Shown: positions 23,263-35,706 of the stretch, piece by piece | Position numbering within the stretch: the stretch's first letter is position 1 | How the letters are laid out: each line of letters starts with the position of its first letter | Origin: Hymenoscyphus infarciens | Lineage: Eukaryota > Ascomycota > Leotiomycetes > Helotiales > Helotiaceae | DNA length: 64,000 nt | Assembly: GCA_001414345.1 (NCBI GenBank) | Contig: LLCB01000076.1 | Location: forward strand, 124,001-188,000 | Direction of reading: 5' to 3' | Program-made: the position numbers and the translations under genes | Notes under the pieces: model-generated | Seen by the model: only the letters and a program-made list of their open reading frames with translations | The model's database searches: none | Told to the model about the DNA's origin: nothing

Positions 23263-26200
23263 TCAATACCCATCAAAAAGACGGCCATATGACATGTCGA
23301 CACCATAGATGCCTCCATTTTGCTCGGTGGGTTGCTCGACAACCTCGCCCTTGCCTCGTCGTTCAGCCTCCTTGCGCTTCTGCTCCTCCTTCTCGGCCCA
23401 CTGGACTTGTCGTCGTTCAGCCTCCTTGCGCTTCTGCTCCTCCTTCTCAGCCAACTTGACCTGTTGCTCCTTCAACTCTCGAGCCTCACGCTCGGCCAAG
23501 ATGGCGTTCTCCTGTCGTAAAGTTGCATCCTCAATGTCAGCCAAGAAGGTCAGATCCTTTGAGATGATTTCGACCTTCTCGTCAGAGTCTCGAGGTTGCT
23601 TAGATTTGCCAAAGAAGCATTCGAATCGGAATTTGGTGGTATTATCTTCTCCCTCGCTGGCTGTGATCGTGTCACCGTGCCGAAGTTCGGCCCAGTATCT
23701 TGAAGCAGCCTTGTAGTTTTGATGATCGTAACTCTTGATTTTGGTGTCGTTGATCAAGATGCCGCCAGTTGACTTGGTGGAGATATAGAATGCCATATCT
23801 TGATTTTCCTCCTTCCAGAGTTGAACATCCTTGGTGTCTTTGCCGTAGAATCGTGGCTTGAAGAGAATGATCTTGAAGGCATGACGAGGGACACGAACGT
23901 CTTTGAGGTTGGAATACTTGAGAGTGTTCAAATTACCTCGTCCCCAGCTCGTGAAGGCTTCGGTGATGTTGATATGGATCGTAGGGAGACCGCTATCTTC
24001 AGTCGCCTTCAATTGTGCCAGAATTCGCTTTGGGGGTTGAAAGTCATTACCAACGACTGGATGCGCAGGTGAGTCAACTGGAGTTGGCATTTGACCAGTG
24101 GCAGCGTTGGATGCGTTGGCAGTCTCGGGTAAACCCTCGTCCTTTGAAGTTGCGACTACTCCTGCACTACCAAGAACCCGCTCATCACGCTTCAACATCA
24201 TTCTTCTACCCTCATCCGCAGTAGTGGGTTCGGAATGGGCTCGTGTTGGTTCCAGAGAGGAGCTTCGGCTGCGACTTCTGCGGAAGGTTTCCATGGTGGT
24301 CTCGAATGTCTTTTGGCCAGGCGCGAAGGTCTCACCCTTTGACAGTGCGTACTTGCCGAATGCGTGGTACTCTGTTGTATTCATTCGGGGGTAGTTGTCG
24401 TGGTGAGTGGAAGGGTTGTGAGGATCCCAAAAGATACTTGGGGGTACGTCGATGACAATCTCGCGCTTCGACTTCAGCTTCTTACTTGGTCTCTTCATGT
24501 CCGCTGGGATCCAATCGCTGTCTGGATCGTCGTCATCTTCCTCGCGGGGGCGACGCAAGCTGACACCGTTTGTGAATTCTGCGGTCGGGGTATCCGGCAT
24601 AGGAGAAGCAGCAGATGCTGGTGAGTGCATGTTGAGGTTGCCAACCATGGTCTCTGCTCCCATCAAGCTAGAAGATCGATCTGCGCGACGTCCTCGCTCG
24701 GGTGGATGATTTGCCGTGACTTGGTCGAGGTGAACGTCAGGAAGGCGCGAAGGAGGAGACGCCATCGTATTAGGCAAGGCCGGGTCGATAGCTTGGTGCA
24801 AGTTGTCAAGATTGCTCGCGAAGGATGCTGGCTCAAAGTTTGAGTCGTCGTCCTGTGGGAGATATGACTCGTTGAGGTCGTGGTGAGCCTCACCGATGGG
24901 CAGATTCAATTGGTCCGAGGGTATGGCGCCTGAGCTGCCCACATCCGACATGTTCACTTCTCCAAACAAGCGACCGTTGTTACCAGTAGTCGGTGATTCC
25001 TCGTACTCGAACCCGAAGCTTTCCTCGCCTCCTAGATCACCATTGCTCTCTTCGCCATAGCTGCTTGGTATCTCTCGCGGCGGTGGTGCCTGGATGTCAG
25101 TGGCTTCGGTCATGTTGTCGTCAAAGTCGAACTCAAACTCCTCGCTGTCGGCCACTTCACGAGTAGGGCGAGGGTGAATGCTTAGTTGTGACAGTTGGGA
25201 TGCTTCCCCGTCCAACTGTGGATCAAGATAGCTTTCCTGTGTCATTTCAACTTCATCCTCCACGCCCGTGACCCAAGAACATTGTTGCAGTTCTTGAACA
25301 GTTGCTCGGTGATTAGGGCGAATGCGCAGCATGGATTTGATAGCACCCAGACAACTCTCACTGACGGGGACATTCTGAAGAGGTCGAATATCGAGAGGAG
25401 TACTCATCACTTTTGTGAGCAAGTCGATGTACTGGATCTCGCCAGACACTGGGTATGGGTTGCTCCTACACAAGGCAAACCAAAGCACACCTGCCAAGGA
25501 CCAGACATCGACTGCGCTGTCATAACGTTGCCCGTGGATTGGTCTTCTGGCTGCTCCGCGAAGAGTACGCTCACCATTGTCATCGAATTCGCAGTACTCG
25601 GAATACACTTCTGGAGCACAATACAGCAAGGTGCCACAGAAGGTTCTCATAAATGTGTTCTCCGAGTCGATGATCTTTGACAAGCCAAAGTCTGTAAATT
25701 TGACCACGTAGGGATTGCACTGGGCAAGGAGGATATTGTCTGGCTTGACATCCCGGTGGGTGATGCCATTGGCGTGGAGGTAGGCAAGTGCATCTAAAAG
25801 CTGGATTGCAATATCCTTGACTTCAACCTCGGGCAAGGCTCCGTTCTGGTTGATGTGGCTTCCAAGGTCACCATTGGGAATGTACTCCATGATAATGTAC
25901 AAGTGATCAACCCAATCGATGTGTTCAATATATTGGACCACGTTGGGCTAGTTGACATTAGCAGAGCTAGTGGCTCAAGGGGGGAGGTGCGAAACTCACG
26001 TGTTTAATTCTGGACATGATCTTCATTTCCGTGTCGACCTTTTGGTCCAAAATTCCATTCTTCATAAAACGTCTCTTCTCAAGTTGTTTAGCAGCAAAAG
26101 GTTTGCCGTCCAACCTAGCAGTCGCCATATAGACGACGGCGAATGCTCCTCGGCCAATAATCGCGCCTTTACTATATGTCTTTCCGCCATTCCACTCCCG

Positions 26201-27160
26201 AGGTTGAATTGTCAAGAGTCCTGATGCAGAGGCAGCAGCTCCTGCTTGTGGAAACAAGTCGACCTTTCACTCGTTAGTGCAAGCGCGGTTCGAAGGTTCG
26301 GGGTATCTTACCGGTCCTCCTCTCTTGACCTTCGCCAACTCTGCTGCTCGACGATCTCTCAGGGCAGCTAGATTTGCGACATGTTTGGCCAAGTTCTCGT
26401 TGTATGCCGCTTGAGCTGCATCGCTGCGGGTTGGAATAGACGTCACGAATATGACATCGATTCCCCCGTTAATGACTAGAGTAATCTTATGGCCCGACTC
26501 GAGTACGTGTCTGTACAGCTTGTTGTTTTCCTTGTCTTTACCACAAAGTATCTTGCCGTCATACACGGTTCCATTGGTGGATTGATCCTCGATCATGCAA
26601 GAGCCAAACTCATTGATGTAAATTCGGAAATGTTGATTGCTGACTCGTCTGGCCGGATCATTCCTACCGAGTACGAAATCGCATCGACCTGGGTTGCGAC
26701 CGAATTGGTAGCCCAGGAGAGGTTGCTTGGGATCGTTGGAGAAACGCAGCGCGAGACAACATGAGACCAAGCCCCTATGCCGAATCTGATCGTCAACATC
26801 CTCGCCTCTCTGTCTCATGGTAACTCCGCCCTCTCGTTGTGTAAGGTGTGGGGTTTCGTGGTAGATCTCGTCGGCGGCCTCGAGGGCTGGAAGGGTGCTT
26901 GGGATGAGCAGACAGATGATATCTGCGGCATCCTCGTCACTGAGACCTCCCGAGTTGCCTTGATCGTAGCGGCGTTCGTCGTCGTAGACTTGGGTGGCTA
27001 CAAATAAGGGATCAATTTCTGCTTGTTCGGCCTGCCAACGCTGGTAGGCTGGGGAAAAGGAAGTACGACGCGGGGGAAAACGAGGACAAGAAGGGGAATT
27101 GGGGGGAGTGATGGGGACAGTACCTGGCTGAGTCGCCTCTTCCTCCTGGGTATCCGCCAT
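23263..27160 (-). CDS. Rad53/Cds1/Chk2-like checkpoint kinase, FHA-kinase-FHA
   Basis: Three exons on the minus strand: 27160-26312, 26263-26000, 25947-23263; 1265 residues. Introns are 48 and 52 nt with GTAAGA and GTGAGT donors, both in phase 0. FHA1 is at about residues 130-240 (GRNPGRCD, SNQHF, STNGT). The kinase is at about 310-600: GRGAFAVVY loop, Lys in FAAKQLEK at about 342, HRDVKPDN at about 435, DFGLSK at about 457, and CGTLLYCAPE. A long acidic linker follows, then a second FHA-like domain (about 1000-1115) and a C-terminal coiled coil with an 18-residue duplication (AEKEEQKRKEAERR twice). The FHA1-kinase-FHA2 order is that of Rad53, which relays DNA-damage and replication stress through phosphothreonine binding. 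Orthology versus other fungal FHA kinases (such as MUS-59) was not tested. Confidence 0.93.
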
Positions 27161-28611
27161 CGTGGAGGGAATGCGAGTGGGAGAGCGTATTCACAGCAAG
27201 GTGGTGGGTGGTTGACCAGCTTCAGGCGGGGTGGGAGGTTGTCGAGATCGAGGACGAAGACTCGAAATTATTCTGCCCCGCGCACCTCGAGGGCGGTGAA
27301 TTATTTAGGCAGCCGTTGCCACGGGTACTCTGAACTGTCTGACGTCGATTCCAGTCCCAATGAGGCAGTGGTGAGGGGATTCCGAACTCTTGCAAAAGTC
27401 AAAAGTCCGGACTCAGTCCGGAAAACCTACCTTGACCAACCACCCACACTTCTGCATGCATATGTTTGGAGCTGGACGTGAAGAGGATGTCTAGAAGCGT
27501 CTGCCAGTTGATTTCGTGAAAGAAAATTTAGAGTCTCGGCGTGGTGGTGTGGTGGTTGCGTTGCGTTGCTAGGACGCAGGTTTGGGGAAGGCAGCACATT
27601 CGTTCACGTCTGCTGCACATCAGTCAACGGTCCTCACAGCAACCAGCTTTCACCAAGAACAAGAACAAGAATATTATCAGGGGCTGGAATACATTACATT
27701 GCCTTTGAGGGGCACCACTTGCCCTAGAAGGGCCCACCACTGACAGGTGATGTTGTAGTAACAATAGTATAGGGTGGTGCTCTGGGCGGTGCTCTGGGGA
27801 TGGCGATGTTCACAAGACTGGGCGAGTACAGCTGAATTTTGAATTCCCATGCTTCACTCGCCTGATGGTTTCACTGCGAAAAATAAGCGCGTAGATAGTA
27901 CGCTAGTGATAGTGACTAAGCAAGCCCCTGGGATTCCGTTCCTGCAGCTTCCAACCCAACCGCATCTATCCCTGCCCAACTCACTTACCCCACCTTCACT
28001 GCCGTTCCGTTCATATAACCTTGAATCCTGCACAAACAAACCTCACTTGTCAACATTTCTTCTCTCAATAGCGAGCGCATTGAAATGAAGGCTGCTTTCT
28101 ATAATTCAAAAACGTGCAGTGATATCACTAGGTATGTAGGTAGGGAGGTCTAGTGTCAGATCCAAGGACGTCAGAAGGTACGCATCAACATCTTGTGACT
28201 TGACCATGTCTGTACCACCGGACTCGATCTTTGCCGCTCAGCAGCAACGAAGGTATTTCTTCTTTTGGGGCGAGTATTGTTCTTCTCCTTGGATTTTATA
28301 TTCGACAGGAGATACCTTACCTAGGTACCTATGGACCACCTACCACCTACCACCTACCTACACTACCCCAACTTGGGGAAGGGAGTCAAAGTCGCTCCTT
28401 CCACATACATTTATACTCTCGGGCCGCCTCAGGTACTTCCCTCACACTTCTCCTTCTATTCCACCAGATGTTCACAAACAAGCGAAGCATTCCACAAGAT
28501 TCATCATCACATCCAGCCAGGTGGTTGCATCGATCTCGTAATCTGATAAATTCCACTTGCTGATTAGAGAAAATCAATAGGACTCGGGCACTCATACCAG
28601 CGATTCCAATA

Positions 28612-28680
28612 TTCAGCGATGACAGTTTTCAGCGATTTGTTATTGACTCAGCGACCTCAGCGATCTCAGCGATTTGATTT
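28612..28680. repeat. TCAGCGAT degenerate repeat
   Basis: The octamer TCAGCGAT or close variants (TCAGCGAC) occurs six times within about 70 bases, partly in tandem. Confidence 0.8.
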
Positions 28681-29279
28681 GATTTTCACGCTCCATGACA
28701 ATTCAATGAGTAAGTCACTTGTATCTACCTATCTACCCGCGACCACCTGGCTATTCTTTTTTGATTCTTTCCTATCGCATCCCGAGTTCAATGGTCAATT
28801 GACTAAAGGCTGCAAGCAATCCCAGTTTGCTGGAGTGAGACCAAGATTCTTTGGATGCGGCTTGCATTTCTATATAAACAAATAAAGATTTGTCCCACTG
28901 TTAGAAATGTGTTGGCTCTTTCCAATCACTCGAGGTTCTTACCTAGGTAGGTACCTTGGCCCAGAAAGGGGAGGGGAAGTAGTCGTTCCTTCCAAAAACA
29001 TTTACTCTCTCGGCCCGGGTCCACTCCTCCCCATATTGAGCGCTCCTTCCTTCCTTTTGAATAGATGGTCATACTCACAGATAAGAAACCTCCTCTCACA
29101 GAAAAAGACCCCCTCTAGCCAAGTGGTCGCATCGATCTCATGAAATTCCGTTGCTAACTTGGGGAAAAAATAGAATTCGAGCACTCAAACCAGATTGCGC
29201 GCTCCTATTGGAGCTGCACAAAACAATTCAGATAGACAAGACAGTTCAAGGAACAATCAGATAAACAACAGAGATGAAA

Positions 29280-29475
29280 GAAAAAAATTCAAGATTCAAG
29301 ATGACAAGATTCAAGATGACAAGATTCAAGATTAAAAAGATTCAAGATGACAAGATTCAAGATTAAAAAGATTCAAGATTAAAAAAGATGAAAGATTAAA
29401 AAAGATGAAAGATTAAAAAGATGAAAGATGAAAGAAATTCAAGATGAAGAGATCAAGAGATCAAGATTCAAGCTC
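29280..29475. repeat. Purine-rich GATTCAAGAT/GATGAAAGATT repeat array
   Basis: About 190 bases built from GATTCAAGATGACAA, GATTCAAGATTAAAAA and GATGAAAGATTAAAAA units in changing order. It is almost entirely A and G on the + strand and lies about 300 bp upstream of the coding start at 29782, possibly in its leader. Confidence 0.9.
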
Positions 29476-29781
29476 CAACAACAACACAAGGATGAGTGAG
29501 TTTCTCTCTCTACCCTGCGACCACCTGGCTATTTTTTTTCTTTTCCCCGACCTTTGTTCAGGGGGTTCTAGTCTGTCTCGAATCTTGTGAGACTCGGCAG
29601 CTTCTTTTGTTCCTACCACCAAACAATAAAACAAGGAATTGTTCTATCCTCAAGCTCTTGTTCTAGCAGAACACCCAAGCCAAGAATACCCAATATTTCC
29701 CCGAAACAGCAATACTCCCAGCCTACAAAAAACCTCGCTTCCACCCCTCTCTAGGTTTTCCAAAACCACACGATATTGATC

Positions 29782-30339
29782 ATGGCACCACGAAAGACCA
29801 CCACCGCCAAATATGCCGAAGACGGCACCCCCCTCCCCACTCGCAAGGAGTTCTACAATCGCTACATCGGCGTCGACCTCAGCGCAGAGGAACTCCAGAA
29901 GCGCGTCGATGCTCAGCTGGCAGGAGGAGGATTCTCGGATCCTCTCCCGCCTGCTCCGGCACCTGCATTCTCTCTCCCTCCTGATGCACAGAAGAATCCG
30001 GGTGTAGGGTTGAAGAAGAATGCAGCTGCGACAGCTCCAAAACCTGCACCGAAGCAGCCAGCACCTCAACCAGCTCGACAGGCTACGAAGGTAGTTGATG
30101 AACCGGCGGCTACGGATTTACCATGGATTCCCAAACCTGTACGCAAACCGGCTACCCCTCAGGCTCAGCTAGATCACTACCACAAGCACTTCGGAGGACT
30201 CCCCCGGGAGAAATTCAGTGCGTATGTTAGTGCCGAGGCGAAACGCATCAAGAATGCGGGCGGTTGGGAAGCGGTTGGGGACAATGAGGTGTTCTTGGAT
30301 GCTGCTAAACGCGTGCATAATGTGATAGATGAGGACTAG
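29782..30339 (+). CDS. Uncharacterised 185-residue protein
   Basis: Intronless; ATG at 29782 in good context (TGATC before ATG). The N-terminus is basic (MAPRKTTTAKYAEDG), followed by RKEFYNRYIGVDLSAEELQK, then a Pro/Ala-rich linker of about 60 residues, and a C-terminal helical segment (LDHYHKHFGGLPREKFSAYV...WEAVGDNEVFLDAAKRVHNV). Codon use is C-ending in the first part, typical of an expressed fungal gene. No family or function recognised; no signal peptide or membrane segment. Long upstream leader with repeats. I am fairly sure it is a gene and know nothing of its role. Confidence 0.75.
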   Translation: MAPRKTTTAKYAEDGTPLPTRKEFYNRYIGVDLSAEELQKRVDAQLAGGGFSDPLPPAPAPAFSLPPDAQKNPGVGLKKNAAATAPKPAPKQPAPQPARQATKVVDEPAATDLPWIPKPVRKPATPQAQLDHYHKHFGGLPREKFSAYVSAEAKRIKNAGGWEAVGDNEVFLDAAKRVHNVIDED

Positions 30340-32998
30340 AGTGAGTAGATTGGATAAGTAAGTCTGTCCTACCTGATCCCGATCGGAATTGAGGATGGAC
30401 CTTCATGTGAGTTGCATTCAATCGGTTGCCGGTAGCGATGGATTTTTGACCCAAGTTTGAGTGAGTGGCTTGGGAAGGGAAGTCGGTTGCAGAAATTAAA
30501 CAACAACTGATGGCTTACTGCTTGACTGGCTGGCTCACTTTGAGACTTGAGACTTGATGGATGGGAGTTTTATCAAGTTACTAGGTATCCCCCCTACGAG
30601 TACTTAAAACCAACCCCACCCCCCTTTAACAATAAAGCATTTTTCAAACGAATAAACAAAGCATCTAAATCTTTGACGTGAGACAATCCTACGAGTGAGA
30701 AGAATGAAAATAAACAGACCGCACTATCTCGATGCAAATCCCTAAAGCTTAGAACCGCCGCATCCTCAGTGCCAAAAGTCCACTTTGCTCATTCTTCAAA
30801 TCAGAGAAGACTGCGCGCAGATGCGATACTAACCAAACACCTAGCAATTAACAATAAAAGATCTCGATCAATTCCTTCCACAAACACGAACTCTCCCAAC
30901 CCTTCCGTTGGTAAACGTCAAAAACGTAAAGGCCAATCAACCAATCCCCGTCTCTTCGCTCTGCGAACCTCCCTCCTTTAACCCAATAGATACGCTCACT
31001 GCTCAATGCTCAATGCTTATAGTAGGTACTCAGACATCTCAAGTGGCTGGCTATTTTCAGCCTTGCAACTCGCTAGTGTGGTCGATAGTATTATCGTAAT
31101 AAAATACTACAGTATTTTAGATTAATATATTATCATAATATCCCAGTAGTACGTATCCAAATACGCTATAATACTATTATAATATCATGATATTATACAG
31201 TATATCTTTTAATAACTCATAAGCGCCAAAACCCACTTTTTCTTAAAATAAGGCTATTCACACTTTTTTATATACTCTTCTATCACTTCAAAACTATATA
31301 ATAATAACAATAGATATTAATAAAATAATTAGTAGGAGTTATTTATTATATACTATATAGCCTAAACCAAGCATAATAGGCAATCTTTTAAGCCTATATA
31401 CGTATTAATTAAATAAAAATTAAGTATATAAGACCTTATTTAAATAAATAAAATCGTTTTATAGAAATATATATAAATTTTAGCTAAAGTAGTATAAAAT
31501 CTAAATTTTTTAAACATCGATTTAGTTAATCTTTATATATAATTAAAAGGTAAAATTTAATAAATTTAATATACTAATCTATTATATTATAGCTTTTAAT
31601 CTAACATTGTTATTATTAAATTAGTACTTAGTATTAATAGAAACATATCTAGAAATCTATCTCGCATAGGCTATATTTATCACTTTATATTACTTAGGTT
31701 AGTTTAAGAGCTATTTATATAATTCTTTTTTTACAATACTCAATTTAAATAAGTCTATAATTCTAGCTATTCAGTAATATATTTTCTATACTATATATTA
31801 TACTATAAAGTTTTAAAAGATAAGGCTAAAAAGAAGTAGAGTTAAAATCTAGAGTAAAAGGCTTAAATATTTAGGCTTAGTAATACCACGATATTATCAT
31901 AATATTAATTAAAATACTAATAATATAAAAGATAATATTATTAGATATCGTAGCATTTAAATAGTATAAATAGTACATATTAAAGTAGGTTTCCAACAAT
32001 ATATCGTAGTAGTACAATATTACAAATACTATCGACTACGCTGTAACTCGCATACAGAAATCAAGTTGCGATAAACACCGCGGCTTTGCAGGTAGGAGTA
32101 CGTACCTAAGGACTAGATGTAAAGATTACGTGAGGGAAAGAGGGATTTTTATATGGAGGTGAACGGTGTTCGTGTCTTCCCTCGCTTCCCTTTCCTCTCT
32201 TGCTCTCCCTTCATAGGTGGTGGACCGATGTCGAGTCACTCGTCGCGATCGCAAGTAGGTAGAGAGGGAAAGAGGAAAGAGCGGTGTCCTGCTACTCGCC
32301 TCAACACTTCAACTAGCCGCTCCTTCCTTCACTCTTGACAATCACCTTAACCTTGGCCTTAATGACGCCTCGAGCCCGGGGGGTGGAGAGGGGGTGGGGG
32401 GGGGGTTATAGTGTTTTCTTCTAGCATGAGTACTTTCCTGTTCTCTTGTCTTGCTATCACATCTTCTTAATCTTCGTATCCTGTCTCATGTTATAGAAAC
32501 TTCTCTTTAAATCGATTTAAAAGACCTGCCTGAGAAAATTCCCTTCTCTTGTTAGGTATCTGTCGTGTTGTTTTGAGTTTGATGATGAGAAGGGGTGGCC
32601 TTCTCTCTCTTTCTCTCTCTTTCTCTCTCTCTCTCCTTCTCCTTTTTAGTACTTATACACGAGAAACAATTTCAAAGTATTTTTTTAGGAGTGCATAAAG
32701 CACCTAAAAGCCGTTCTCTAAGATGGTAGGTTAGAGGGCAGGATTCAAAGTTTCAAAACTGAGAGCTTGATTCGAACGATGGTTTACCTCTGGCTAATTT
32801 AAAACCTCGTTGTCTCCAGCGATCCCGCGTTTGCGACTCATCTTAGGACCCTACGATCTTGGGCTTTTGCATAAGAGTGTTTCCCATTGTGGGTTTGGGG
32901 GAGGTAAAGGTTGAGATATTCGGGATTACTTTCTTTGTGGGGTATAAGCGACTTGTTGTGAAGACTGGAAGCACATTTACTTCGTGATGTAATCTGTA
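30340..32998. other. Intergenic with a 1-kb AT island and simple repeats
   Basis: No gene supported. About 31090-32040 is a TA-dense island with repeated ATAATATCATGATATTAT-like palindromic motifs, probably a RIP-degraded element. Around 32370-32407 there is a G-rich run, and 32600-32645 is a TCTC-rich microsatellite. Confidence 0.55.
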
Positions 32999-34119
32999 CA
33001 GTGTAGGGAATACGTATAGTTTTTAAAGAACTAACTGTACTAACTTGCTATATAGTTAGTTTTTAGGAAATTTTACTTAGTTTTGAATTACTTGTGTAAA
33101 ACTGCAGTTAGTATAGTTTTATATAGTAAAACTACGTAGTTTTATAAACTAAGTAGCCTTTAAATATTATATAATATTATATAATAATATATAATAATAT
33201 ATTAAAATTTTATAGTTTTAGCAAGACTATAAGCCTAGAAAAGAGGTAAACTAGGCTCTTTTAAGTAAGATTATTTTTTCTAGCCTTTCTATTAGCTAGG
33301 CTCTTACTATCTATCTTATAATAAACTTTAGATTTATTAGTAGTACTATTATTCTAATAATAATATTAATATACTACTAAAAGAAGCTTAGAAAAGGAGT
33401 AAACTAAGCTCTTTTAGTCTTTTAGATAAGATTATTTTTTCTAGCCTATCTATTAGCTAGGCTCTTATTACCTATCTTATAATAAACTTTAGATTTGTTA
33501 GTAGTACTATTATTCTAATAATAATAATAATATACTATTAAAAGCAGTGAATTAGCTTTCCCCGCCTCTTAGTACTTTCTAGATATTTTCCTTTAGCCTA
33601 GATAAACTCCGTGTTTTTTTACTTATAAGTATATAATAAATAACGCTAGTTATAAATGACTTATTTGTTAGATAAAAGAGGGGTAAGTACTACTAGAACA
33701 CGGTCTATGGCTCTTTTTAGTATTTTATTTACTATATATTTATTAATTTATTAATAAAGGTTTACTTAGCCTATTCTAGCCTGACCTCTAGGCTAGGCTA
33801 GGATGGGAAACCAAAAACACTGATTAAAAGAAGCCTAGATACTCTTTAGAAGGCTAGCGAGAGTTCTATAACCTATACTAAAGATACGCTAACCTCTTAT
33901 ATCCTTTACTCCTACCTAAGCTAAGGTCTAGGCTGCTACTAGTACTAAAGAGCTACTTTTATAGTACTTTTTACCTATAGTTTTTAAAACTACGATAGTT
34001 TACGTAGTTAGTTTTGTTAATTTGTTACTTAGTTCTACTAATAGTACTAAAACCGCAGTACAGTTTAGTATATTCAAAACTAGACGAAAACTACGAAAAC
34101 TGTACTATTCCCTACACTG
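32999..34119 (+). mobile_element. Complete non-autonomous hAT-type DNA transposon
   Basis: 1121 bp bounded by terminal inverted repeats. The left end is CAGTGTAGGGAATACG; the right end, read on the other strand, is CAGTGTAGGGAATAGT. The flanks carry a perfect 8-bp direct repeat AATCTGTA at 32991-32998 and 34120-34127. An 8-bp target duplication with CA(G)TG ends is diagnostic of the hAT superfamily. The interior is AT-rich, has no transposase frame, and holds an internal tandem duplication of about 165 bp (about 33230-33390 and 33391-33555, each with AGATTATTTTTTCTAGCC). Orientation is arbitrary. Related truncated copy at 19101. Confidence 0.93.
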
Positions 34120-35706
34120 AATCTGTAAGGCATAAGTCGAGCCGAGCAACACAGAAGTTTTTAAGAAGGTATATAGTAATTTCATACTATACGTATCTAG
34201 TAATATTCCTGTTATTAATGGTTTTTCGATTAGTTGTTATTAAGGTTTCACGTTGCGAGTATACTAGTTAGTGTGTTACCCTCTCTCGCAGTGGAAAAGA
34301 AAAGTAGCAGTAAAGAGCTTGTTGCAAATTACTGAATTCTTCTAAAACCACTATTTAAATAGCCAAAATTCTCCTAGGTGTTTGAAATGATGATTTTGAA
34401 CTACCCTTATAAAAGTAGGAATAAGGAGAGGTAGACAACAGGTGCGAATCTGTGGTATTCAAATGCCGCTTTTCATATCCAGCGCGAGGTAGGCGTGGTA
34501 GGTAATTCTTCTCCGGTTATCGGAGGATATCTGTAACCTTCTTTTGTCTAACTCATTTTTTTGAGTAAGGTAAACCATTCTTTCTTTGGGTAAGCCACCA
34601 GTATGCCAGTAAGCGCACTTGAAGTTTCAGCCACTCACGTGTCATTTACCTCTCTGTTCCTCCTTTTGGGCTTGACCTTCAATTTTGAGTTGTATGCATG
34701 TCTTTTTTTTTGTTGCTTGGAGGGGATAAATTTTGTGTGGAAATAAACGAGGGGGAAATCCGGGAAGTGGACAGATGAGAAAGTTAGGAAATACAGGTGG
34801 GTTGTGGGGAAGGAGTGCATAGAAGATTGCGCAACAAACTAGCCTAGACTTGTAGGAGCATGCGCCTGAAACAATAGGGAGAAGCTGCTTAGAAATGAAC
34901 AGAGTTTTTATATAGAAATCAGAACGAAAAAGAGCGTTCTCGTAGCTGTGGGTATGTTTATTTCTCTCACTTCTTGTTCCCTGATTATTACACCAAGGAA
35001 ACCTAAATCAATTGAACTAATCCATGTGGACTGATGAGAAGTTATAAGCAGAGAGCGAGTTAATCGTGAAAATTATAGAAGATCGTCGCTTTGGGGTATC
35101 AACACAAGCAAGTCAATTGTCTATAATAAAGTTCTTTGGTATGTATACAGTTTTAGACGATTACACTCTGTTCCGAGCGATGCAAAGGAAAAGAAGTGGG
35201 AGGAAGTTAGGGTCAACATCTTTGGAATTTAAGCATCGCGATTTGCGATCTGGTTGTTAGTAAACGAGGCTAATTGGGACGGCCTGCTATGTCAGGCAAA
35301 GCTGCTTCTTCATTTTGGCCCAGAAGGAGACTGGAATTTGGGCTTCTACTCTATGTTAGCATTACTCATTCATTATCTTTTAGAAGAAAACTAACCTATT
35401 GACCCATCATTTGGGGTTATTGTTCCCTTAACTATATCGGTTGTCATATTGTAAGATAATCCAAGTAGCATTACAACGTATTGAGCTGTGTTTTTAATCC
35501 ACATGAGACTTGAGCCATGGATTAATAATATTTTCTTGTTAATTCTACCACCACCAAAAGCATGGAGGTTTAGAGAGTTGATTTTAGATCTATCGCTCGA
35601 CTCGCTTTCGTCATTTGCATTCCCCTTCTCGCATCGTAACTGGAAGTGGGTGGAGTTTCTTCGTATTACCAGGTATGAGATCGGTAGTTGGAACGTACAG
35701 GCCACT
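34120..35706. other. Intergenic, no gene seen
   Basis: Right flank of the hAT element and 3' flank of the next minus-strand gene. Minus-strand frame 35705-35391 directly follows the stop of that gene in another frame and could be a read-through remnant; no domain seen. Confidence 0.5.

Larger units (their letters stand above)
27161..29781. other. Gene-poor region with a diverged duplicated leader
   Basis: No gene seen. Two blocks, about 28310-28760 and 28940-29535, share a common order of motifs: a TACCTAGGTA cluster, a CTTCCACA-type segment with CTCTCGG, GGTCGCATCGATCTC or its near match, and GCGACCACCTGGCTATT. Simple repeats lie in each block (28612-28680 and 29280-29475). The second block leads into the gene at 29782, so these may be duplicated promoter and leader segments. 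Confidence 0.5.

Noticed and set aside
23309..25680. Many + strand frames of 60-160 codons
   Set aside because: All lie opposite the kinase gene, whose domains are unmistakable.
34014..34271. 85-codon + strand frame
   Set aside because: Crosses the right end of the hAT element and its target duplication, so it is a chance frame.
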